Source: Tragulus kanchil (taxonomy: Eukaryota; Chordata; Mammalia; Artiodactyla; Tragulidae). Taken from it: a stretch of DNA of 64,000 bases. Shown one piece after another: positions 48,876 through 59,833 of the stretch (the first letter of the stretch is position 1; each line of letters begins with the position of its first letter). Below the pieces are notes generated by a model that was not told the origin of the DNA, made no database searches, and saw only the letters and a program-made list of their open reading frames with translations. The position numbers and the translations under genes were made by a program. The stretch is taken from contig JAIOJX010000006.1 in NCBI GenBank assembly GCA_022376925.1, forward strand, positions 61,899,394 through 61,963,393. The letters run 5' to 3'.

Positions 48876-50591
48876 CTCGTGATAGTCTTAAAATAAACCT
48901 TACTCAGAGTATAGAAAAGCTGGATTCGTAATAGTCTTTCTCTAAATGAGGAAGAGGAGGGATGGGGATGAAGAAGGAGCAGCAACAATCAGAAAACATT
49001 CAGTGCACTGCACCAGGTGTGCCTGTCTTAACAGTCTTCTTAAGTACACAGAGGTTGCAGCAGGACCTTAAATCTCATTTTTCTGACAACAGACCCTAGA
49101 AATTCTGAGATATGTGCAAATATTCTTTTGCCTTTTTCTACGAGATGGACCCAAATGTGCACACAAAATAAGGTTCACTCAAGCTCGAATGTGAAAATAT
49201 TTTCATTTTTAGATAACCTGCTGATGATAGATGAAGAATTGTGGAAATCCTTAATCTCAGCTCAATCCCCACCTACTTTATGAAACAGTACTTAAACCAA
49301 GATAGAATTGTTTAAAAGCAATCCATATTTCTGTGGGTTTTCCCTCTCTTCCTCATTTACTTCTCTTTACTTTTGTTCCTCTTCTTTGGTTTTCCAGGCT
49401 CTTGTTTATCTCAAAGAATAACTATAAATGTTAGCATTGATTAATATCTTCATCATCAGTTTCCTGGTATGAATCCCAGATGACTCATCATTTACTCCGT
49501 GTTTCTTTTTTCAGAAAGACCTCATTTTCATTTACGTGAAGATTAATGCTTTAACCTAGCATTGGATGTTTAGTGACATCAGTGAATGTAAAACACTGGT
49601 ATTTTTTGCCTGAAAAACTAATCAGATCTGTAAACATGACATGAGTTTGGAAGGGAGAATAGGTGAATTAATGTAATTTTAAATCAATTTTTCCCTTCAT
49701 CTCAATGAGTCTTTGTAGTAAAGTACCAGTAGAATAAACATGTGGAGTGATGATTGATGGTATAGGGTAACAATTTAATGGATTTCAATGATTATTTTAC
49801 CTAGAATATGCTTATTCTGGTAATTGTCATCTATTTTAGTTAAACACAGTAGTAATTTATCAACAGTAAGAAAACAGGCACTTTGCTCTTGTCTGGAGCA
49901 CAGCACATGTTACCTCCTATGAAATTAAGCATAGAAGAAATTTCCTTGTATTTTCTCTCGTGATAGTCTTAAAATAAACCTTACTCAGAGTATAGAAAAG
50001 CTGGATTCGTAATAGTCTTTCTCTAAATGAGGAAGAGGAGGGATGGGGATGAAGAAGGAGCAGCAACAATCAGAAAACATTCAGTGCACTGCACCAGGTG
50101 TGCCTGTCTTAACAGTCTTCTTAAGTACACAGAGGTTGCAGCAGGACCTTAAATCTCATTTTTCTGACAACAGACCCTAGAAATTCTGAGATATGTGCAA
50201 ATATTCTTTTGCCTTTTTCTACGAGATGGACCCAAATGTGCACACAAAATAAGGTTCACTCAAGCTCGAATGTGAAAATATTTTCATTTTTAGATAACCT
50301 GCTGATGATAGATGAAGAATTGTGGAAATCCTTAATCTCAGCTCAATCCCCACCTACTTTATGAAACAGTACTTAAACCAAGATAGAATTGTTTAAAAGC
50401 AATCCATATTTCTGTGGGTTTTCCCTCTCTTCCTCATTTACTTCTCTTTACTTTTGTTCCTCTTCTTTGGTTTTCCAGGCTCTTGTTTATCTCAAAGAAT
50501 AACTATAAATGTTAGCATTGATTAATATCTTCATCATCAGTTTCCTGGTATGAATCCCAGATGACTCATCATTTACTCCGTGTTTCTTTAT
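48478..50591. repeat. Tandem duplication 16 (unit 1.082 kb)
   Basis: Copies at 48478-49510 and 49560-50591 with a 49-base filler. The unclassified unique sequence near its right end recurs again in duplication 17, so 49259-49510, 50340-50591 and 51483-51734 are three copies. Confidence 0.95.
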
Positions 50592-52627
50592 GGAATGTTA
50601 TATGTCAGCAAATGACCTTCTGGAAGAAGTGCAATGTTCTCTTTAAAAAGGCAACATTTAATACCCACAGTGAAGATGAAGTCACACATGCAAATATTTG
50701 CTTGCCTTTTTCTCTTAGGGCAGCGGATTTTCTTCTAGAAACAAGAGAAATTTTATGATCTGATATTTTAAGAAAGAAGTTGTGATTATATTAATATATA
50801 TGCTCTACTAATATCAAATATCAGTCTTCCAGTTTAACTGCAGCAGAACGGGTTGCTATAATCTTCATATGTGTGTTTATTAACAATAGTGATTTCTTTT
50901 AGGTAAGATGAGTATTCGGTAAAGGCTTTAAAATGGCTTATTCCAGTCAGCCTTGCAGCCCAAGAGAGAGTCCCCCAGTGGTGGAGGCAGCGGCAACGAG
51001 GCAAGTGGGGCCATGCCTCCACCCAGCAGACATGTATGGTCCCCACCCAGCGTACACAAGGTGGAGATGGGCTTCAATTGGGGCAGAGAAACAAACTGAA
51101 GAGGCCTACTGCTACCGGGGTGCCTTTCTGGGAAGAGAAATCAGGGATCACAAGTCAGGGGCTCTGTGGACCCTATGTGATCTCTCAACATAGTTACTGT
51201 CTTCCTTTCTCTATGAACTTGTATATATTCTGGACGGGGAACCCTGTCACACCATGGGCTACCTCATTCCACTACTCAGTCCCTCTTCCCCAATGTATCC
51301 CTGGAATTCAGCCCTTCCTTCCCTTCAGATGGGTACACTGAAGCCCCAGTTCTCCAGTAAGGCACATGTGGAGTAGGGGGTGGGGTGAGGGGGCTAGTTG
51401 AGCATCCAGAAATCACTGGGTCAAGGATCATATGGTTGTCCAGTTTGTAGGTGAAGTCTGTGTTTGTGTAGTCATGGGGACTAGCTCAATCCCCACCTAC
51501 TTTATGAAACAGTACTTAAACCAAGATAGAATTGTTTAAAAGCAATCCATATTTCTGTGGGTTTTCCCTCTCTTCCTCATTTACTTCTCTTTACTTTTGT
51601 TCCTCTTCTTTGGTTTTCCAGGCTCTTGTTTATCTCAAAGAATAACTATAAATGTTAGCATTGATTAATATCTTCATCATCAGTTTCCTGGTATGAATCC
51701 CAGATGACTCATCATTTACTCCGTGTTTCTTTATGGAATGTTATATGTCAGCAAATGACCTTCTGGAAGAAGTGCAATGTTCTCTTTAAAAAGGCAACAT
51801 TTAATACCCACAGTGAAGATGAAGTCACACATGCAAATATTTGCTTGCCTTTTTCTCTTAGGGCAGCGGATTTTCTTCTAGAAACAAGAGAAATTTTATG
51901 ATCTGATATTTTAAGAAAGAAGTTGTGATTATATTAATATATATGCTCTACTAATATCAAATATCAGTCTTCCAGTTTAACTGCAGCAGAACGGGTTGCT
52001 ATAATCTTCATATGTGTGTTTATTAACAATAGTGATTTCTTTTAGGTAAGATGAGTATTCGGTAAAGGCTTTAAAATGGCTTATTCCAGTCAGCCTTGCA
52101 GCCCAAGAGAGAGTCCCCCAGTGGTGGAGGCAGCGGCAACGAGGCAAGTGGGGCCATGCCTCCACCCAGCAGACATGTATGGTCCCCACCCAGCGTACAC
52201 AAGGTGGAGATGGGCTTCAATTGGGGCAGAGAAACAAACTGAAGAGGCCTACTGCTACCGGGGTGCCTTTCTGGGAAGAGAAATCAGGGATCACAAGTCA
52301 GGGGCTCTGTGGACCCTATGTGATCTCTCAACATAGTTACTGTCTTCCTTTCTCTATGAACTTGTATATATTCTGGACGGGGAACCCTGTCACACCATGG
52401 GCTACCTCATTCCACTACTCAGTCCCTCTTCCCCAATGTATCCCTGGAATTCAGCCCTTCCTTCCCTTCAGATGGGTACACTGAAGCCCCAGTTCTCCAG
52501 TAAGGCACATGTGGAGTAGGGGGTGGGGTGAGGGGGCTAGTTGAGCATCCAGAAATCACTGGGTCAAGGATCATATGGTTGTCCAGTTTGTAGGTGAAGT
52601 CTGTGTTTGTGTAGTCATGGGGACTAG
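50340..52627. repeat. Tandem duplication 17 (unit 1.143 kb)
   Basis: Copies at 50340-51484 and 51483-52627, joined at the microhomology 'ctag'. Copy 1 cuts a processed retrocopy after about 545 bases, and copy 2 runs on to its poly-A. ORFs of 65, 70, 86 and 101 codons occur in both. Confidence 0.95.
50940..51484 (+). pseudogene. Truncated duplicate of the retrocopy at 52083
   Basis: Identical start to the retrocopy at 52083, with the same left target sequence (50930-50939), but ending abruptly at the duplication join without tail or right target site. Confidence 0.8.
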
Positions 52628-52871
52628 GCCTTAGTGCCCCACCCTTGTTCTAAATATATCCTGCCCCACAAAAGGATATGCCATTTGTTTCTACCCTAAT
52701 CCCTCCTTCCCCACTTTGGGGGTCCCCCAATTCAATTCTCATTGAGGAGAAGAAGTGGAGACAAAGGAGGGCAAATGTTGTAGGAGTACAGGTTTTTATT
52801 GTAAATCTTATTTTTTCTAAACAGTAATTAAAATATTTATTGGTCATTTCAAAAAATAAATAAAATAAAAT
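52083..52871 (+). pseudogene. Processed retrocopy, parent gene not identified
   Basis: About 790 bases, distinctly more GC-rich than the surroundings. It ends in an A-rich tail ('caaaaaataaataaaataaa') about 20 bases after an ATTAAA-type signal ('gtaattaaaat'). It is flanked by a perfect 10-bp duplication AAAATGGCTT (52073-52082 and 52872-52881). These are hallmarks of L1-mediated mRNA retrotransposition. Most of it looks like 3' UTR. The first about 150 bases are GGN/CCN-rich and could be the end of a coding region, with residues such as GGGSGNEASGAMPPPSR in one frame, but I could not name the parent. ORFs of 86 and 101 codons overlap it in different frames and look like chance. Confidence 0.75.
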
Positions 52872-52881
52872 AAAATGGCTT

Positions 52882-52966
52882 GTTATTTTAAACAGGTTAT
52901 GCCCGTTTCATCATGTGATCTACCCTATCATGATTTCTAGTGGGAAGTGTCAACTAAAAATGCTAC
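52882..52966. other. Spacer between retrocopy and solo LTR
   Basis: Short AT-rich unassigned sequence. Confidence 0.4.
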
Positions 52967-52972
52967 ACAGCT

Positions 52973-53345
52973 TGAGAATTACAAGTCAAGTTTTAATTGG
53001 GGCAAAATAAGGACTGCACCTCAGCAGCCTGGGAGACTGCACCTCAGTTTTGAGAGACTGCTCCAAAGAGGTAGTGGTGGAAGGTCAATATATAAGCTTT
53101 AGGTGAAGAGGGAGTTACAGGGCAATAAGGTGCTTACTTTACAAAAGGTTTTCTGCTAGTCATGAGGATTTGATGTCATTATGAGGGGATGTAGTGTTTC
53201 TCTCGATGTGAGGAAATGTAAGGATTGGGAACATAAAATCTGTTCCTGAAAATATACAACCATCTAAAGACCTGTCCCACCAGATTTTCTGGAGTTCATA
53301 GTGCTTCACTCCACCCTGAATTCCTTCAGGGGGTGTTGAAGGTCA
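52973..53345 (-). mobile_element. Second solo LTR, different family
   Basis: The 373-base unit runs from TG (52973) to CA (53345) and is flanked by a perfect 6-bp duplication ACAGCT (52967-52972 and 53346-53351). On the minus strand there is a TATA-like 'cttatatattg' (about 53088-53098), then an 'aattaaaact' polyadenylation-like signal about 100 bases downstream, and a short U5. No internal retroviral sequence adjoins. The sequence does not resemble the LTR at 35206, so it is a different family. It is probably class II-like from the 6-bp duplication. Confidence 0.75.
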
Positions 53346-53351
53346 ACAGCT

Positions 53352-53549
53352 GCAGCAGCACAGGTTTCAGTCTCCAAAGAGGCAGATGCCAAATGCCCTC
53401 ATTGTTCAGTCACTGGCAATGCCCTTGGCAAATGCCAATTTATACTTGACAGAAGAAAGAAAATGAATAATTGTTCTTCATTTTGGGATTAGTAAATTCC
53501 CAAGAGTAGATGTTTATAAGTTGTATATTTTAACAATCTGAACTTTTAG
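53352..53549. other. Unclassified spacer
   Basis: No feature recognised. Confidence 0.4.
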
Positions 53550-53638
53550 TTTAGTTCAGGTACTCAGTCAGGTCCTGACTCTTTGCGACCCCATGGACTG
53601 CAGCACCTCAGGCTTCCCTATCTCTCTTGAACTTTAGG
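53550..53638 (-). mobile_element. Bov-A / BovB 3'-end fragment
   Basis: 'agttcaggtactcagtcagg', 'ctctttgcgaccccatggac' and 'tgcagcacctcaggcttccc' match the BovB-derived module shared by BovB LINE tails and Bov-A SINEs, in reverse orientation. Too short to decide between them. Confidence 0.75.
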
Positions 53639-53789
53639 AGTAGAGTTATGTTTTTTTTTTGTAACATCAGTTATAGTCATTTTAGACACATTAAAAGTAC
53701 ATTTTTACTGGTGTGGTTATAAAAATAACTCCCCAATTAAAATGTATTTCTTCATTTGCACCAAACTGGTACTGATTGAATGTCTACCT

Positions 53790-53955
53790 TGTTTGTTCTT
53801 AGTTGATTACAAGACTGTCTCTTACCCCTACAACAAGTTGTAGTCACCTTGAAGTCTGGAACCATACCTTGTTCCTTCTCATACTTATAAAAACCCAGCT
53901 TAGTATTTATATCATATTGATGTTCAATAAATAATTGCTGAGTGTGTTCTGTGTA
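53790..53955 (+). mobile_element. LINE-2 3' end
   Basis: 'caccttgaagtctggaacca', 'taccttgttccttctca' and 'gttcaataaataattgctga' follow the L2 terminal layout ending in an 'aataaat..ttgctgaatg'-type tail. Confidence 0.6.
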
Positions 53956-54088
53956 CTGCTATTCCGTTGCCATTTTTACTTGTGTTTTGGTAGTGTTTTA
54001 ACATGTTGTACCAGTCACTAGAATTAAAATGCGTCATGTAAAGAAGGTTATACATTTGAAAGTATGTGACGTGTGAAATCAGACTTGA

Positions 54089-56360
54089 ATCAGGAAATCT
54101 GGTATGTCAGTCTTTCAAATTGCAGATCAGGAGACCTTGGGTACAGTTATGTAAAATATTTTTTAAATATTTCAATATAACATTTAAAAGAAATAGACTA
54201 AAGAAGGGTAAAATATTTCATGTTACTTTAAGAATATTTTTGTTTCAGAGATAGATGTGTGTGTGTATGTGATGTAAAACTGGATCACAATTTAAAATGT
54301 AGATTGATGTCCAGAAAAGTTTTAAAAAACAATAACTTCAGATATTTGAATGTTTCATAATAATTCTGAGCCTTGAATTTCTTATCTGTAAAATACAGTC
54401 AATGATAACTATTATGGTTAATTCTGAAAGCTAAGGGTACTTGTATATGTAAAATACCTTACACAGCTCCTGATTTACATAGAAGACATACAAATGATGT
54501 CATCCTTCACTGAAATGAATCCATTTAAAATGTAATTGATTGGGATTTATTCAAGTGTACACATGATTGATTAAAGACTCAAAATCCATAAAACTAATTT
54601 TCAAAACACTTTCTGATTTATAAGACACTGATCTTAAAAATTAATCAGCAAGGACATTGCTTAATTAATTCACTCTTGATTTTTCCTTAAGATTATTGAT
54701 TTTCAATTCAATGGAAGCATTTTTAATTTACCAATCCATCTACTCAAGTAATATTTTTAGAAGATGGAATATGTCCAAAGGAACATGACAGAAATTTTAA
54801 GTTTATTTCAAATGTATCCAATGAGGAACAGTTAAAGAATCTGGTGAAAAACTACAAAAGAGACTATTTCAGATGACATTGATTGTATATATTAGAACAA
54901 TTGTCTCATGCCAGAGAAATTAAATCTGTTTTTGCTCAAAAAAAGAATGAAGACCAACTTATTGGAAGTTATGGATTAATAGAGTTCAACTCAAAACCAA
55001 ACAAACAAAAAACTCAAAACAAGAAACAAAGACTTGAGTTTGGCCCTAAAACATCATAGTTACATTAGAAGTGATTTAGCTCAGAGGTTGAGTGTGATGG
55101 GATTTGATATCATGCAAACTGTCTTTTTAATTTAAAAACTTGATGACTTTTGATTGACTTTTACAAGTTCAATATCCTGATACACTGAACCTTGATCAGC
55201 CCCTGACATGTGTAAATGAGACTGATCAGGAAATCTGGTATGTCAGTCTTTCAAATTGCAGATCAGGAGACCTTGGGTACAGTTATGTAAAATATTTTTT
55301 AAATATTTCAATATAACATTTAAAAGAAATAGACTAAAGAAGGGTAAAATATTTCATGTTACTTTAAGAATATTTTTGTTTCAGAGATAGATGTGTGTGT
55401 ATGTGATGTAAAACTGGATCACAATTTAAAATGTAGATTGATGTCCAGAAAAGTTTTAAAAAACAATAACTTCAGATATTTGAATGTTTCATAATAATTC
55501 TGAGCCTTGAATTTCTTATCTGTAAAATACAGTCAATGATAACTATTATGGTTAATTCTGAAAGCTAAGGGTACTTGTATATGTAAAATACCTTACACAG
55601 CTCCTGATTTACATAGAAGACATACAAATGATGTCATCCTTCACTGAAATGAATCCATTTAAAATGTAATTGATTGGGATTTATTCAAGTGTACACATGA
55701 TTGATTAAAGACTCAAAATCCATAAAACTAATTTTCAAAACACTTTCTGATTTATAAGACACTGATCTTAAAAATTAATCAGCAAGGACATTGCTTAATT
55801 AATTCACTCTTGATTTTTCCTTAAGATTATTGATTTTCAATTCAATGGAAGCATTTTTAATTTACCAATCCATCTACTCAAGTAATATTTTTAGAAGATG
55901 GAATATGTCCAAAGGAACATGACAGAAATTTTAAGTTTATTTCAAATGTATCCAATGAGGAACAGTTAAAGAATCTGGTGAAAAACTACAAAAGAGACTA
56001 TTTCAGATGACATTGATTGTATATATTAGAACAATTGTCTCATGCCAGAGAAATTAAATCTGTTTTTGCTCAAAAAAAGAATGAAGACCAACTTATTGGA
56101 AGTTATGGATTAATAGAGTTCAACTCAAAACCAAACAAACAAAAAACTCAAAACAAGAAACAAAGACTTGAGTTTGGCCCTAAAACATCATAGTTACATT
56201 AGAAGTGATTTAGCTCAGAGGTTGAGTGTGATGGGATTTGATATCATGCAAACTGTCTTTTTAATTTAAAAACTTGATGACTTTTGATTGACTTTTACAA
56301 GTTCAATATCCTGATACACTGAACCTTGATCAGCCCCATGTGACATGTGTAAATGAGACA
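54089..56360. repeat. Tandem duplication 18 (unit about 1.136 kb)
   Basis: Copies at 54089-55222 and 55225-56360. Differences are a 4-base GT-run change (54256-54268 against 55391-55399) and a 3-base loss near the end of copy 1 ('cagcccctgac' against 'cagccccatgtgac'). The sequence is AT-rich, with no gene or nameable repeat. Confidence 0.95.
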
Positions 56361-57045
56361 TGATTTTTAGATAAATGGATATAAAAGCTGAATCTAGCAG
56401 AAAATACTGAGGAGTTTCTAATTTTGTGAGTGAAGGAGTCCAAGTGTTTATCCTATCAGTTTCCATCTTTCACAGGCATTTAACTGCTAACCCCTGGCTT
56501 TGCTCTGAGTTTCCTACTTTACTTCGTCACTTACATTTGTCTATAGTACTCAATTAGAAAGGAGAGTAGACATCTCCTCATTGGTCATTTTTAGTCACTC
56601 TACTGGATGTAACCTTTGGTGAAATGTATGTAGACATTGAATAAATGATATAAGCATAGAAATACCAACAAGAAAGAAGAATATTGTGAAGAGAACTGAT
56701 GATGGCTGAAAGGGTAGAGGAGACTCTATAGAAACATAATGATTAGTCTTACCTAGAAGCCAATCAAGAAAGGGAGGGCTCTAGGGTGGGATTTTTTTTT
56801 TTTTTTTTGTCTGTAGCCTTTGGAAGGCTTTAGATTTTGAGAAAATAGATAAAGAATATGTTAGTTCATAATGTAGTCTTAGTAGCTAAAAATGACTTTC
56901 CTCTCTAAAAGAGCTTATAGATGAGAAATCTGAAGTATATGTGAATTGATTTCCCTAAATAATATAGAGCTAAAATTGGAACATTTTTTTGACTATGAAT
57001 GCTATATGTCATTAATAATGCTAGTCTTAATGAATTGTCATTTTT
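56361..57045. other. Unclassified AT-rich non-coding stretch
   Basis: No gene. A T-run at 56792-56808 may be the tail of a minus-strand element, but no body could be assigned. Confidence 0.45.
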
Positions 57046-57364
57046 TTAAAGATGTATTTGTTTATTTATTTGAGGGGGGTGGGGTGGGGAGAGAGGGGAG
57101 CAGGCGGGTCTCTTCTACTGGTCTTTCATTTGTTCATTTTCATCCATCTTTGTTCTTCAGCCCGTGTGGGCCTCCCATCGCTGCGGCCTCTGTTGTCGCA
57201 GAGCACTGGCTTCGGGTGCATGTGCCCCAGAGCTCCGGCTCTGTAATTGGACACATTGGTCCAGCTGCTCGGTGGCACATGGGATCTTCCCAGGCCAGGG
57301 ATCGAATCGACACCCCTTTCACTGCAAGGCGGTGTCCTTACCCACTGGACCACCAGGGAAGCCC
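57046..57364 (-). mobile_element. CHR-2-like SINE with target-site duplication
   Basis: Minus-strand copy. Head at the right ('ccaccagggaagccc' reversed), G-rich/A-rich 3' end at the left, with 'ggtctttcatttgttcattt' and 'catccatctttgttcttc' as in the 30.1 kb copy. Flanking duplication 'gaattgtcattttt' (57032-57045) and 'gaagtgtcattttt' (57365-57378). Confidence 0.88.
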
Positions 57365-57378
57365 GAAGTGTCATTTTT

Positions 57379-57600
57379 GTTAGCAACTAAGTCATGTCCA
57401 ACTCTTTGTGACCCTGTACACTGTAGCATACCACGCTTCCCTGCCCTTCACTGTCTCTTGGAGTTCACTCAGATTCATGTTCATTGAGTCAGTGATGCTT
57501 TCCAGCCATCTCATCTTCTGACAAATTCCTTCTCCTCCTGCCCTCAATCTTTCCTTAATGGATGACTGCCCAGAAACATTTTTCTGTAAGTCAGATGGCC
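57379..57600 (-). mobile_element. BovB (RTE) LINE 3' end
   Basis: 'caactctttgtgaccctgta', 'ggagttcactcagattcatg', 'attgagtcagtgatgctttc' and 'cagccatctcatcttctgac' are the characteristic BovB 3' terminal blocks in reverse orientation. BovB in this form marks a ruminant genome. Confidence 0.82.
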
Positions 57601-58639
57601 TCAGACAGCTGGTCCTTTTCTTTCAGATGTTTTTAGCCATGGATTGTAATTAAGTCTAGGATATTCCCTTTCCCACTATTGGTGATCATGGAGAGTAGCA
57701 TTATTAGAATTGACCATAAAGGTGAATGAGACCTTAGAGATCTCATTCAGAAATTTTCAAATATTATTTTAAAAGTGAAGCCCTTTATTAAAACAATACT
57801 AATAACAGCTTAATGCATAAAACCAGAAAGAGAATTAGGGGACCTAGACACTACTTACTCCTGCTTCCCATCCCCACCACAATAATCACTAGGTTCCCAA
57901 GAAGAATGGTATTAAAAAAAAAAAAAGTCTACGTGATTGTCTTTCTTTTATAACCAGAATTTTCTTTGAATTATTTTAGGACATTGTAGGAGAAAAATCC
58001 ACTCTCTCAAATGTGGCAGAAATAGCCTTTAGGAATGAATTGCAGTGAGTCCAGGGGAAGGGAAGATATAAAACATGAAGAAATTGGCCCCTATACTTCC
58101 CCAAATAGACATTTATAAATACTAGTCAACTCAAGAGTACAATTTACTAACCATTTCTAGTATCTTTCCTAAATAAAAACAAAACAAAACAAAAATATAT
58201 ATTCCTCTAAATATACAACTGTTAGTGCTGATTTAAAATAATTTTGTGTAGGTGCATTGTGGTACCTGTGGCAATGGCTATTTCCAGGGTATTATGCAAA
58301 ATAGCAATATGTTTGGACAAGCCATCCTATAATTTCATTGGCCAGCATCTCAAAATAGGCTGGTTTTCCTTTCATGGATTATCTGAAAATCAGTCAGTGC
58401 TTTCAGAGCCTTCTCAGGAGAAGGTTCTGTGATTTTTGGATAAGGGAAATGGAGGGATCAAGATCAAATAATCACAATTTATGTAGTGACAGCTCTGAGA
58501 ACTTAGTCCCAAGACCAGGTTAAGTGGTTACTGATGTTTTTAATGATTACATTGCCAGTGAGCTCATGTCTTCTAATTTCCAGACACCTGAAACACCCTC
58601 ATGGTGATAGCATATTTATAGATTGTTTCAATGCTTTTT
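57601..58639. other. Unclassified non-coding stretch
   Basis: Downstream flank of the DDI1 pseudogene. It contains short A-runs (57909-57924) and an 'aaaac' repeat near 58178-58197 but no recognisable gene. Confidence 0.45.
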
Positions 58640-59833
58640 TCATCCTGAAGCCATGACTAAATGTTTAATAGTATTTGTTATGCCCTTGTCTGAAGACTCA
58701 TCTTGCCCAGTTCTACTTACCAACTTAGCACATGGAGGTAACTCTCCCTCAGGAAGAAAGTAAGTCTGTGTGCCAGTAGTGACAATCACCAGCACATTTT
58801 TCTTTAGGTCAATAGAACATTGATGTCTCCTGAGCATATCTAGCCCAAGAAGCATGTCCATGGGTTGCTCCTCAAGTATAGAGAAAGAGCATTGTAAGAA
58901 ATTACCTTCAATTTGAATCTGAGCTAGGTGAACTCAACCAATAATTCTCTGCATGCCCACCCCTTTAGCAATTTCAGCCCATCATTGATCCACCAGTTGT
59001 ATGATGTTACATCTCTTAGCACAAACTTGGCTCATAATGGTCATCTGGGCACCTGAGCCAACAAAAGCCTTCAAAGGATGTCCATTCACTTTGCAGTTAA
59101 TGTAGAGCATGGTCACTTGTGCGAAACTCTCTGGAGCTTCTTCCATTGCCATATTCATGTTTTCCTGAATGTTCTGCTGTCGGATCTCTTCCTCTATTTT
59201 GGCCTGAGCTTCCAAATCAAAAGGGTCCGCAGAGTAGAGGCAAAGTCTCTCTTGCTCTCTCAGGGCCCTTTCCCTTTGTTGCTCCAACAGGACGTGAGAA
59301 AAGGTCTCCAAATTTCCACTGAGCAGGGCTTCAGCAAAGGCAGAGTTGCATTTCTTCAGCAGGGACAGCTCGTGGGGGTTGGAGAGTAGCAAGCTTCAGA
59401 TCAGGGTGGGGTTGTCTAGCCCTTGAGCAGAGCTCATCTTCTCTCCAGAACCCAGGCTGCAAGGTGGCTGGGATAACTGTGCAGGGTAGCTGGACTGGTG
59501 CTAGTACTGCTGCTGGGAGTTGGATGTCCCTGGCTGGTCTGTCCCTGTGAAATCGACCCAACGTAGGCTGGATGTCCAGCCAGGAGACTGTGGCTGCATG
59601 TTCTTCTGTAGTAAAATGACCATGTTACCATCTTTGAGGCCATAGTAGCGAAGTGAACAATGGTTGTCGACAAGGAGTTGCTCCATGTAGAAAATCTGGA
59701 TCTCCTCAGCAGGAATGCCAGACTCCAGCTGACAGAGGATGCAGAAGTTGTGGAGCTCAAAGTCGGGGCTGACCTGAAGGGAAAAGGTGGTTTCAGAGAG
59801 GTCCGTCCTCACACAGTAGACAGAGAGCAGCAT
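58640..59833 (-). pseudogene. DDI1: DDI1 retrogene, inactivated
   Basis: DDI1 is an intronless, mainly testis-expressed paralogue of DDI2. It is a proteasome-shuttle-type protein with an N-terminal ubiquitin-like domain, a helical domain and a retroviral-type aspartic protease domain. Here 398 codons align colinearly with the mammalian protein in one frame with no frameshift: start [19 protein letters not shown]; middle [17 protein letters not shown] and [19 protein letters not shown]; protease part [18 protein letters not shown] and [20 protein letters not shown]; end QDESSDKG. Four in-frame stops break it: codon 111 (TAG, 59501-59503), codon 146 (TGA, 59396-59398), codon 284 (TGA, 58982-58984) and codon 300 (TGA, 58934-58936). 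The three TGA codons sit where the human protein has arginine, consistent with CGA to TGA decay. The catalytic Asp of the D-S/T-G motif is Gly at codon 259 (59057-59059). Almost certainly non-functional as an aspartic protease. Confidence 0.93.

Noticed and set aside
3000..52627. A real biological tandem-repeat system or recent segmental duplications
   Set aside because: Unit length is uniform across unrelated sequence, breakpoints ignore feature boundaries, and copies are near identical everywhere. An assembly artefact fits better.
59078..59389. A 103-codon plus-strand ORF
   Set aside because: Shadow of the DDI1 pseudogene, whose minus-strand frame is clearly homologous.
59434..59760. A frameshift in DDI1 suggested by overlapping ORFs in different frames
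   Set aside because: Codon-by-codon reading shows that all DDI1 pieces lie in one frame. The breaks are stop codons, and the other-frame ORFs are shadows.
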